Source: Pyropia yezoensis
Lineage: Eukaryota > Rhodophyta > Bangiophyceae > Bangiales > Bangiaceae
Reading direction: 5' to 3'
DNA length: 64,000 nt
Assembly (NCBI GenBank): GCA_009829735.1
Contig: CM020619.1
Span: 25,445,554 to 25,509,553 of the forward strand
Position 1 is the first letter of the stretch. Each line of letters opens with the position of its first letter. The notes under the pieces were generated by a model, which was given only the letters and a program-made list of their open reading frames with translations, had not been told where the DNA came from and did not search any database. Below, in pieces: positions 1 through 9,119 of this stretch. The position numbers and the translations under genes were made by a program.

Positions 1-141
1 AGCTGCTTGTTTAGGTTCGTCCTTCCCTTTAGGGCGGATCATCTTACGCTTCACCCCACGAGGTCGGGGTAAGATGCGTTTCAACACGACATCCTCTTCC
101 CCGGGGGAGGAATCATCCTCATCAGGCCTCCCCCTTAATTG
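1..141 (-). CDS. pol: pol N-terminus of element 1, -1 frame, cut by window edge
   Basis: If the ribosome slips back one base at the A AAA AAC heptamer (141-147), translation continues through an open frame to base 1, giving an acidic then basic stretch (starting QLRGRPDEDD). Nothing catalytic is reached before the edge. The call rests on the slippery site and on the same arrangement in elements 2 and 3, not on domain recognition. Confidence 0.5.
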
Positions 142-1937
142 TTTTTTGAGGCGGGGGTATCCTCAGATGAAGAGTCCTCTGACTCTTCGGTATTCCCCTG
201 GGGGCCAGGCCCCCTTTCAGGGGCACCAGAAGGCCCCCCCTCAGTGACAACCGCTACGGGCTGCGCCGTCTCCGCCGTACCCCGCGGGGTACGGCCCTCA
301 ATCCGTGCGCGCTCCTTACGGGCTTTCTCAAACTTGGCCCGCGTCTCGACACTAAGGTCGGGACAGTGGCGCGTAAAGTGCTCATGGCTATTACAAGCCA
401 AGCAGGGGTAGCGATTTAAACGCTCCCTCCCCGCTTCAGTGCCAACTTTGGCCTTCCCCCCGTACAACGAAGGTACAGAGGAGCCGCTGGGGTTAGTGGC
501 CACCCCCGCTGCAATGCCTTTAGAGGCATTGCGCCGAGCCCGACGCTCCGCGGCGTCTGCAGACCATTGGGCCCGCAGCTCCTCATTGCCCCGGCGACAT
601 ATGTCGCCTTTGCGTTGAGCATAGCGTACCAACGCCTCTATGGGCGTGTCTGGTGTATGAAATTCATGGACATCAGTCCGTACCTCCCACCAGACCCCTT
701 GCATAAAGCGGCCCTTAAGTTGGCTCGCAGTATGAATATACCCGCAGAGCGCATTTGCGTCGCGGACGCGCCGGTAAAAGGCGGTCTCGGTTTCATCCTC
801 CTCTTGGGCAACGTTATTAAGCGCTGCCACTTGGGATGATATAATTTCCTCGTCCGCATAACTGCGGAGGAGCCAGTGAACCAGCTCCAGATACGAAGTG
901 ACCTCTCCCGCTCGTCCCCCCGCCTTAGAGGGGATAAGGAAGAGGAGCTCCTTCTTGAGTTCCCCTTTGGTGAACTCCGGAAGGAGGTACATAGCCCGAC
1001 CTTTTGAGAGGTCGTTGTCATCGCTAGCCTTACGGATGCGATTTAAGAACTCGAACACCCCAAGAGGGGGGGTCCCGTCCCAAAGGGCGTCACGCCCAAA
1101 CGTGAGGGATATCTCTTTGCGCTTCCGGCCTAAGCCGTGAGCCATCTCTTCATCATAGCGTATGCTCTTAATGGCGAATGCATAAGACTCGCAATCCAGG
1201 ATACCTTTAAAGGTATCATCATCGGGTACTATCTTGAGCGGGATAACCCGCTCCGGTTCCCCGTTACGTCCGGGGGATAGCACACGGGCTACCCGGCAGT
1301 GGGTCGAAGCGCTTAAGCGCCTCGCCCCGCGTCTCTCAGGATCAACGTCGCTTGCCTCTGAATTGGAAGATGTCTGCGAATATCCGTGGGGTCGGCGGCG
1401 CGTCCGCCGACCAGATCGAGAGATTGAACCCTCGACCTTTTCGAGTCGAGCGGAAATTGGTGAAACCACCTCAGTCAACATCTGGCGGAAAGCCGCCAAA
1501 GGAACAGCTCCCATAGCCGTGGAGGACAACCCCCCCACAGCGGGTACGCCCCCCAAAGGGGCGCCTCTAAAATTATCCGTAGCCATACGGTCCTGGGTGG
1601 GCGATGCAAACGTACCCCCACCCGTGGGTGAGGCCCAGGCCCCCCACTCACGGGAGGTAAAGGTGGAGCGGTCGCCGAAGCCGTGGGCTGCCTCCCCTTC
1701 AAGGGTCGCGCCTGGAGTGGCATGTGCCAGGCCGGGAGCCTCACCGGCGCCTGGCACTCCACCCGGAGGCAGGTCCAAACGGGACAATCTCGTGCGTTCC
1801 CGCTGACCGGCCGACTCAACACCAGGGTTGGTCCGTAAGGCGCCACCGGGAGCTACGCCGGTGCCTGCTGTCACGTTTGACGTTTCCACAGGTATAGGAC
1901 CTCCTCCTTGAGGAGGAGCCGAAGTATCAGACTGCAT
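135..1937 (-). CDS. gag: Gag polyprotein of element 1
   Basis: About 600 residues from the ATG at 1937 (MQSDTSAPP). The N-terminal third is Pro/Gly-rich and disordered. The middle holds the helical retrotransposon-gag region, with an R/K-rich stretch and motifs such as KGRAMYLL and LLFLIPSKAG that resemble the Gag of elements 2-4 (SKGKALYLLVNF, LPDSAGHIVG). Near the C-terminus there is a CCHC zinc knuckle, C-x2-C-x4-H-x4-C (CLACNSHEHFTRHC), expected to bind element RNA. The tail is acidic and Ser-rich. The frame is uninterrupted. It ends at a TAA at 135-137, two codons after a slippery heptamer. Confidence 0.85.
   Translation of the reverse strand: MQSDTSAPPQGGGPIPVETSNVTAGTGVAPGGALRTNPGVESAGQRERTRLSRLDLPPGGVPGAGEAPGLAHATPGATLEGEAAHGFGDRSTFTSREWGAWASPTGGGTFASPTQDRMATDNFRGAPLGGVPAVGGLSSTAMGAVPLAAFRQMLTEVVSPISARLEKVEGSISRSGRRTRRRPHGYSQTSSNSEASDVDPERRGARRLSASTHCRVARVLSPGRNGEPERVIPLKIVPDDDTFKGILDCESYAFAIKSIRYDEEMAHGLGRKRKEISLTFGRDALWDGTPPLGVFEFLNRIRKASDDNDLSKGRAMYLLPEFTKGELKKELLFLIPSKAGGRAGEVTSYLELVHWLLRSYADEEIISSQVAALNNVAQEEDETETAFYRRVRDANALCGYIHTASQLKGRFMQGVWWEVRTDVHEFHTPDTPIEALVRYAQRKGDICRRGNEELRAQWSADAAERRARRNASKGIAAGVATNPSGSSVPSLYGGKAKVGTEAGRERLNRYPCLACNSHEHFTRHCPDLSVETRAKFEKARKERARIEGRTPRGTAETAQPVAVVTEGGPSGAPERGPGPQGNTEESEDSSSEDTPASKNN
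141..147 (-). promoter_or_regulatory. -1 ribosomal frameshift slippery site, element 1
   Basis: Read on the minus strand the bases are A AAA AAC in the gag frame, followed by AAT and the TAA stop. This is the canonical X XXY YYZ heptamer used for retroviral gag-pol frameshifting. Pol is open in the -1 frame. Function is inferred from sequence and from the same position in elements 2 and 3. Confidence 0.7.
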
Positions 1938-2064
1938 CTTGACCCACCTGTAAAGGCTAGAAAGAAAAGGTACCAAGGGTCACAACCCAACCACAGAGCA
2001 CACGAACAAGAAACCACCCAACAAAAGGAGAGGAGACTCCAACAGAAGGCGAAGCGAATCCCCT

Positions 2065-2081
2065 CCCCTGCTGCTCCACCA
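2065..2081 (-). promoter_or_regulatory. Primer-binding site, element 1
   Basis: On the minus strand, just inside the 5' LTR, the sequence reads TGGTGGAGCAGCAGGGG. It starts with TGG, the complement of a tRNA CCA end. The same 17-mer (one base different in element 2) occupies the same place in elements 2, 3 and 4, so the elements probably use one tRNA primer. Confidence 0.7.
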
Positions 2082-2084
2082 AAA

Positions 2085-2450
2085 TGTGGTGGATATCTGG
2101 GCGTAAGACCACACCAACGGGGTACCCTATCCTTCTGAAGGAGATGGTGGGGAACCCGGGGTATAAACCCTGGAGTCAGAACCGCCGGAACGTAAAGCTG
2201 CACGCGAAGGTGGAAGCGTCCGGGACGGGGAACACGAGGGTAACGCAAGGTTTATTTTTTGTGAGGGGGAAGCAACGGGCACAGCCCCACGCGCAGATAT
2301 CCCTCTTTTGCCCGCCGGTCCAGAACCCGCTGTGGAACCCCGGAGTGCGGGCCAACACTCCCTACACTAAACACCCAATCAAAACACACAGAACCCTCCA
2401 ACACATCTCTCCACGCAAAACACGCTCAGTGGTGGGATCTCACTAAATCT
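2085..2450 (-). repeat. 5' LTR of element 1 (right end uncertain)
   Basis: Begins TGTGGTGGATATC next to the primer-binding site. It contains a TATAAA on the plus strand at 2162-2167 (antisense to gag-pol) and AATAAA on the minus strand near 2246-2252, a possible polyadenylation signal. The end is not defined by a second copy. Confidence 0.5.
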
Positions 2451-2693
2451 CAGCCAGATTGGGGCGGAAGTAGCCCGCCCTAGGTAACTTCCCTTCACTG
2501 GCCAGAAGGCCAATTCCAATCGGGCGGGCGTAATCGCTCTACCCGATACTATCTTATCTTCCCGCCATTCATGGGGGGATCCAGCGAGGATGACGTGGCG
2601 TGCTCCTCCCGAGGGAGGAGCGACCCCCTCCTGCCCCCGATTGGTCAGGGGCAGGGGTCGCCACGATCCGCCTCCCCCTGCAGGGGGATGCCC

Positions 2694-2760
2694 CTAGTCC
2701 GAGAGGTGCGGTAAACCCCCACAGCCGCCACCGCCACCACCACTACCACAGCCACCACTA

Positions 2761-2791
<31 letters not shown>

Positions 2792-5723
2792 CGACGACAG
2801 TGTCCACTGCAGCCAGTGCGGGCGATACATCGACCCGCGTAGTCGCACGTTTGCGACCTCCAGGCGGGACGGGAACACCACTGGGAGGACGCTTGGTCGT
2901 CCAGGCCCACCTCATACCAAACGTACGCTTGAAAAGCCACACGTTGGTACCCGATAAACAACGAGCGGCCACCCACGCCATGTTGCGGGCCGCAACGTCG
3001 TCCCGATTGCGAATCACGGGCAGGTGTGGCGCTGGGTTACCGCGGCCTCGTGGGGCCCCGAGAGAGCACGTGTAGCAGCCCTTGGCCGCCCACTCGCTCA
3101 GCCGCCTCTGGTCGGTATAGACGGCGCGGTCCTCGACGGCACAGGCGGCCAGCGCGGCCGCGCGCCGCGCCACAGCAGCTGCACGGGCAGTGGCTCGGAC
3201 GGCCGCCCGGTAGGCGTCGGGGTCTGGCCCGCGGCGCGTCACATGGGTAGCAGAGGGGAGGGCCCGCTTTGGCCGCCCCCGACGCAAGCCAGCCGCCATC
3301 CGCACACACCGTGTCGACGGCAGAGGGCCGGCCGGCGGCCCATTCAGCTCTCGTGGAATCTTGGGGTAGGGGTTGCCCGTCGAGTTGATGAGCACCGTCT
3401 TGTCGTGACACTCGGAGCACGCCTTGCTCGTGTTGAACTCGTCCTGGTCGACAAACCAGCCCAGCCGTCGGAGGTGGTGGCGGAGCCAGGTGTCCGCCCC
3501 GCGCACGCGCGCGGCAGCCATGGCCACGACGACCGCTTTGCCGCCACGGACCTGGCGATGGAGGCCGCCGGTCAGGTCCTGCGCCACCGAGGCAGCAAAG
3601 CGGCCGCGTTGGATGGCCTTGCGCACACGCGCCGCCCGCAGGTGTCGCGTGGCTTGCGCGCCAAATCGCTGGCCGTACGCGGCCGTGTCGCGACGGGCGG
3701 CCCACTCGAGCGTTGCCTGCAGGTGCTCGCCGTCGTCGCCGGTACGCGTTGTGCCGTGTGCTGCTGCCAAGTCGACGGGCGGTCGGTGGCCAGCGACGCC
3801 GCCTACGTCACCCACCGCCGCCACCAGTCCCGCCACCGCTGCCGCCACCGGTCCTGCTTCAAGACCGCTGCGTGCCCGCCACTGCTTCCACGCACGGGCG
3901 AAGAAGTTTCCGCCGCTGGCCTCGCGACAGTGGGCGGCACTCAGGCTGTAGCGAAGGCCGGGTACGGGTGCCAGTCGACGACACCCCTTGCGCCGGGGCA
4001 GCGCGACCACTTGGTCCTGCAGCGGCGCGTCTGGGGTGGTGCTTCTGGCACTGTCGCCCGCCGCGGCATTGGGGTCCACCAGCAACCGTGCCACCTTTTC
4101 CGCCTCGTGACGGGGCACAGTCCACCGGGACAGGCGCGTGCGACGCAGCACACGCCGCACCGAAGAGGCGAGCTGGCTGCGGCGGGCGCGTCGGATGGAC
4201 GCCTGCGGCTCACGCCGCACGCGCCCGTGGCCACCGCCGGGGCTCGCCGTCTGGTAGGTCTTTGCCTCGGGGAGCGTCGTCGCACCCGCCGCCACCGGGG
4301 CCACCGCCGCCGCATCATCGTCGCTCCCCTCGGGTGACGACCGCCGCGCTTGTCGCTTGGAGCGGCCCCCCCCTGTCCCCGCCCCTGCAGCTGGGGCGCC
4401 CGCTGCCGCCCGCTTCCTAAACCCCCTCGGTGGGAGGCCCTCGGGCACGATTGCGGCTGCCGCCACCCCGTCTTGGACCCCCGCCCCACGCAGGAGCGCT
4501 ACGGCCGCCCGGTTGAGCTCGTCCAAGCCCATGTGGCGGGCTCACGCGGCGCGCATCACGTCCACAACGGGGCGGGCGGGGAGGTCTGCCGTCGCCACGC
4601 GCTCGCCCGGTGATGCCGACAGTACGGCAGACCGTCCCGGGTCTCCGCCGACCATCTGGAGCCACCGGACGCGCGCCAACGGCAGGCCAGCCCGCTCGAG
4701 CTGCGTTAGTACCCCCCCCCGGGACGCAAAGCCTTTGCCGCTGCGGTCCTGTGCACGTCCACCGCCGTCCAGCTTCTTGGCCCAGGCCACCGCCCGCGCC
4801 TCGGCCTCTGCGGCCGTGTCGGGTCGAGATAGAAAAAACGTCACCGCGACGCCGTCGGTAGACAGCTGGGAGGCGGCCCGGTTGGCGCGGCCACCGACAC
4901 CAGCCATGGCGGCCAGCACCGCAGCACCGCCCGTTCGCAGCTCTGGCCATGCCCGAAGACTGGGGTGGCCACGCACCCCCATGCCAGTGGCGACCGAAAC
5001 TGCCCGCAACAGGGCAAGCATCTTGTCCGGCACCAGCGTGCCGTGACAGTGGAGCACCGCCCGGGCGCCAGGGATGAGGTCATACGGGCTCTCCACACCC
5101 ACATTCAGGACGTAGCGGAGAAACGGCACGTACGCCCACCAGCGGCGCTTCTTTGCAGGCGTTGCTGGAAAGAGGCCCGCCACAGAGGGTGGTATGGCCG
5201 CCCGCATGACGGCCACCCGTTGCGCCAGCGCCTGGGCCAGGTGCTGGGGGACGCGGTCGAGGCCCCGCCGGCCCGGCGTTGCCTTGTCCGCGGTACCCAC
5301 GCGGAAGCGCGCGGCCGCCCACTGCGCTAGCCGCCGCTCCGTGTCGCAGGCAGCGCTGCCCGCTCGAGCAGCCGTCGCAGCGGGGGGGGGGGCCAGCACG
5401 TCCTTGGCCGCCTTGGCGCCCAGCTTGTGACACGCCGCGTCCACACACCGCTCAGCGTTGTTAGCCACGATGGTGGTGACGGGCTCCCATCGTGCCGTGC
5501 TGTTTCTCGCCGGAAGATACCGGTCGCACGCAGCTGCCGTGACGGCCATGACGTGCGTCAGGGCGTAGGAGAGCGCCTCTGCCAGCAGCGGGTGGCTCGT
5601 TGTCGCCACAGAGCGGGCGCGCACCATCCGCGTGTTGGCCCGCCCCTTGCCACACCCCGCACACACGGTGCCCGCCTGCAGGGGTCTGCCGGACACACCC
5701 TCGCAGCCGCAGGCGCAGGCCAG
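2694..5723 (-). pseudogene. Fanzor-like (TnpB-type) RuvC nuclease, nuclease part
   Basis: One continuous minus-strand frame from a TAG at 5724-5726 to the stop at 2694, interrupted only by a TGA at 4542-4544. A RuvC-I-like motif GGDPGRSAVLSA lies near 4630-4655. After the TGA comes a helical region with YSLSAAHCREASGG, typical of the Fanzor/TnpB linker, then FVDQDEFNTSKACSECH (near 3400-3460), GCYTC (near 3070) completing a CxxC...CxxC zinc ribbon, and a RuvC-III motif NRDDVAARNM (near 2990-3015). This order matches TnpB/Fanzor proteins, which cut DNA with an RNA guide and are carried by transposons. Where a RuvC-II acidic residue is expected I read VVVAMAAA, with no D or E, so activity is doubtful. 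An Ala/Arg-rich insert separates the two zinc CxxC pairs. Introns instead of breaks cannot be excluded. Confidence 0.65.
2720..2795. repeat. CCA/CCG trinucleotide microsatellite
   Basis: Imperfect (CCA)n/(CCG)n tract. In the nuclease frame it encodes the Gly/Ser-rich C-terminal tail of the Fanzor-like protein (runs of G with S and C). Confidence 0.8.
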
Positions 5724-5815
5724 CTACAGCCAGACGGGCGCCCAGTTTGCTTGCACGGCCCCCGTGCAGTCGGCGTCGTCGGCGGCTGCGTCGGCGACGG
5801 TCACCACACTGACAC

Positions 5816-6772
5816 CAGGCGCCGTAATTCCACGTCGAGGACGCGGAGCATGAGGAAGCGGAGCTTGGTAGCCGCCCCAGAAAGGTCCTCGAGCTCTGCT
5901 TGCAGCGCCCTACCCACCGCCGCGCGCGTGTCGGCGTCGTTCTTGTCGTCCCCAAACACCGCCCTCGCGAGGACGCCCACCGGCACAGTACACGCCCGCG
6001 TCTGCCGTCCAGTTCTCTGAAGCGGGTCCTCGCAGTAGGGGTTGACGCCGCGGTCGTAGGCCGCTGAAACGCCCCGACAGTGCCGCTGCACCAGTCAGGC
6101 GGCGTCCCCGCTGCTGTGGCCCCCTCCCAGGCAGTCGCGACACTTGGACGCGGCCGCCGCCGCCGCCGCCGGGACGGCAGCAGCAGCTGTGGCGGCAGCG
6201 GCTGCCGCCGGCCCTGCACCAGCCGGGGCCTTGCAAGAGCTGACCTTGTGCCCCGGCTCGCCACATCCGCCACAAGTTTGCGTCTGCTCCTTGCGGGCGG
6301 GCGGTGCGTCCGTGGCAGCCTCGCGCAGGGGCAAGCCAGCGGCGGCCACGCCAATCAGCCAAGCGGCCGTCTTGGTGCGTGCGGCGAGCTCCACCTCGGC
6401 CACGCTTGCCGCCGCCCGACCACCACAGTACACGCTGACCGCTTCTGCCGCGTCTGTGATGGCCGCAACGAGGTCCTCGCCGGCGCCGTCGAGGGGGCCC
6501 GCCGTCTCCTCATCCTTGGCTGCCTGCTGCACCTGCGCGAAGGCGGCAAACCAGCCGGCCGACGAGGCCGCGTCGACCCCTGGGGGTCCAGACACGCCCT
6601 GCAGGCGGCTCAGGTTGGCGGCGAGCACCGCCCGCTTGAGCGTCACCTTGTTGCGTGCGTCTTGAACGTACGCCTGCTCTTGTGCCGGGTCCCGCTCCTC
6701 GTCCGTGGTGGTGTCGCCGTCCAGCCCGTCAACGCCCATGTCTTGGTCGCTGCCGTCGTCATCATCGTTCAT
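5816..6772 (-). pseudogene. N-terminal part of the Fanzor-like gene, with zinc knuckle
   Basis: Minus-strand frame from the ATG at 6772 (MNDDDDGSDQDMG), acidic at first, then helical. It carries a CCHC knuckle CGGCGEPGHKVSSC and a second CxxC (CRDCLGGGH) in an Ala-rich context. A TGA at 6095-6097 interrupts it; the same frame then continues through KLRFLMLRVLDVELRRL, a helix like the start of Fanzor proteins. Near 5815 the reading must shift frame to GVSVVTVADAAADD and on to the nuclease part, which begins with CACGCEG and CAGCGKG. I infer that both pieces are one decayed or spliced gene. Upstream lies a poly(G) tract. Confidence 0.45.
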
Positions 6773-8541
6773 CGTGAATACGGGGCGGGTGGGGGGGGGG
6801 GGGGGGGGGGGGAAACGGGGGGGGGCGGGGGGGGGGGAGCGGGGGGGGCGGCGGAGGCGGATGAGCGGGTTATGTGCGTGTGAACGACTGTGAGGAGGGT
6901 GGGTGGGATTGTCCACGGTGGCTGACGGGGATGGCAAAGATGGGGAACCTCGGAGCACCACGTACCGCCCTATTTATCGTCTGGCAAGGCACCATCCGGG
7001 CCGGTGTCCTCACTTGATGCCGTACGCGTGCTGTAGACGCTGGCGACGGGCTCCACGGGCCGTCAGGAAACCGGCGGTCCAGGTCTTCCCAACCCCCCCC
7101 CCCCCCCCCCCCCCCCGCCCCGCCCCCCCCCCCCGCCGATGCTCGCACCGCCACGTGCCCCTGTGGGCTGTCGCGTGGCCTTAGCTCGCCGCCCCGGAAA
7201 TGAAAGGTCCTTCTCATCTCCGCGGCACCCGTGGCCGACGGTGGCTGCCGTGAGAGTGTCCTGTGGCGCGGCGGCGGTGGTTGTGGAGGGGCTTGCGGTG
7301 GCGGTGGTGGGGCTGGCGGTGGTGCTGTGGCGGCGGCGGCGGTGGTGATGGGGTTGGCGGCCCAATTTCAGACCGCGCACAGACGCTGTGCTCATGGCAG
7401 CCGCCAGGAGCACGACGGTGGGTGCGGGACGGAGTGCACCGCATGAACTGTGGCATTTGAGCCGACTGACACGCCAGCATCCGTGCGGCTTGCCCAACCA
7501 TGGCGAGCGAGCGCTCCCCTACCCCCTCCCCCCCCGCTCCCCCCCCCCCCCCCCTCCCCCCCCCCCCTCCCGACGGCACGTATTGGGAGAGTGACCGCCA
7601 CCGTGCTGCGGGGCAATAATAACACTGCAATTGAACCCACCCTCGGCACTGACTGCTCGCCACGGTGAATGTTGAGCGGCGTGCCGGGACGCGGGCACCC
7701 AGCCTTTTCGTGCTTCCGGTAGGCCCCGTCCGTTTGCAATGCACTACGAGCACCGTTTGGGAAAAATGTCATCCTGGACGTCTTGATTTGGGGGGGGGGG
7801 GGGGGGGGGGGGTGTAGTCGTGTAATGCAAGCCCACCACCACAGACGGCATTGCTATGCTGCGAGCTCACCACGCCGTGCATCCAAATGGCCAGTCACCA
7901 GCACACGACACCACGCGGGCCGCGTGGACCTACGGCGCTCGTCAGACCAGGGGGCGCCGAGGGAAGCGCCTGACCCGACTTGCATGTGGCTGAACGTGCG
8001 GCCGACGGATGAGAGCACCCATCCCCGGACACCCCAGTCACCGTCCAATTCAACATCATCTCGCGCCGCCGCCCAAATCCCCTCCCCTCCCGTTTGATCC
8101 GCGTCGGTGTCAGCCGGTGATCGGGCTCCTCGGAATTCGAAATTCAATTCTTGCCCCCTCCCCCGCCCGTCGCCCTCCCTTTAAGGTTTCCCCGCCACCC
8201 CCACCTGACTTTCTTCTGTGCGCGTGCTCGAGCGCATTCGAGCCTTCCCCCAGGGATGTCCTCCTGTCCACCAAAGGGTAGCTATACAAGGAAGTTATGT
8301 GAACCGTGCGAAATGCCCATGCCCGGGCTAGAGCGCGTAGCGTTCATCACTAGAGGTGCGCGCGCCCATTGAGGGGTCGATTAGATGTCTAAAGACCTAC
8401 GGAGCTTTTAAAGAGCGAATCGTGGGTCCTGCGTGTGTCCGAGTCATTCTTGTGATACTGAGTGGCGGGTTTAATGACCCTAAACTTCATCGGAGACCAA
8501 GCCACCACCTGCGGGGGGGGCCAAGTCACTTGGCGGCAGCC
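6773..8541. other. Intergenic region with poly(G)/poly(C) tracts
   Basis: No gene recognised. Contains long homopolymer runs near 6789-6848 (G), 7087-7136 (C), 7531-7568 (C) and 7791-7812 (G), and a GGC/GGT microsatellite at 7265-7345. ORFs here on both strands are low-complexity Pro/Gly frames and were not called. Confidence 0.7.
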
Positions 8542-8546
8542 CACAC

Positions 8547-9119
8547 TGTGGTATAAAACTCGATCCTCTCAGACACGTGTCAATATCCCTCGGGGGAAAG
8601 GGACAGGTAACGCAGAAAGGGGAACTACGAGAATGGTATGCCTGTTGCCTCACGTGCCTGCTCGCAGAGCAAACAGATACGCACGGTAGTGCACACGGGG
8701 AAGAGGAAAGCAAACGCGCAGTTTTCTTTTTCCCTGAGGGCGCGGGCCGAGGGCGCCTCGCTGTCCCTCTTAACGTGCATCTGGGGGAACCCCGGCACGT
8801 TGGCCAGGTAGCCCCCCCATAACCCCGAGTGGCCCCGACCCGAGTCTAACCTCGTCAGGTCGGGGGCCACTATCACTACTAATTCTATTCCCACTCACTA
8901 ATCTCACACTCAAATTCTCTCAAATCAAGTCCCTCACAAATATGCAAAAAACACATCAGAAATCCCTCTCTCGCGTGTGGATAGCGTAGTCCACCGCATC
9001 CCAGTGCCGGGCACGGGCCACGGCCGCCAACCATCGCCACACGGCGGGCGTGTTCTGGCACCTGGTGCCCTCTGGTTGCAGTCCCGGGTCGGCGCCAAGT
9101 CGGGGCCAGGGATGCTACA
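8547..9119 (-). repeat. 3' LTR of element 2
   Basis: 573 bp, plus strand TGTGGTATAAAA...GATGCTACA. A TATAAAA sits at 8552-8558 on the plus strand, facing the antisense ORF, whose first ATG (9112) is within the last eight bases of this LTR. Confidence 0.95.
8552..8558 (+). promoter_or_regulatory. Candidate TATA box for antisense transcript, element 2
   Basis: TATAAAA at the LTR edge on the plus strand, opposite to gag-pol. A transcript starting about 30 bases downstream would cross the LTR and enter the antisense ORF. The 5' LTR copy has the same box at 17192-17198 and would fire into flanking host DNA. Inference from sequence only. Confidence 0.45.

Larger units (their letters stand above)
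1..2450 (-). mobile_element. LTR retrotransposon 1 (Ty3/gypsy type), 5' end only
   Basis: Partial element on the minus strand. Reading leftward from the right it has a 5' LTR starting (on the plus strand) with TGTGGTGG at 2085, a primer-binding site at 2065-2081, a leader, gag (135-1937) and the first codons of pol, which runs off the left edge. The outer LTR end cannot be fixed because no second copy lies in the window; 2450 is a guess, and a CTACA at 2362-2366 is one alternative end. The primer-binding site matches elements 2-4, so it belongs to the same broad group. Confidence 0.75.

Noticed and set aside
2764..6883. Long plus-strand ORFs opposite the Fanzor-like gene
   Set aside because: Arg/Pro/Ala-rich shadow frames without motifs; conserved nuclease motifs lie on the minus strand.
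8977..9111. Extending the element 2 antisense ORF upstream through the LTR
   Set aside because: No ATG in that stretch; open only by chance or because the ORF enters the LTR. Start set at 9112.
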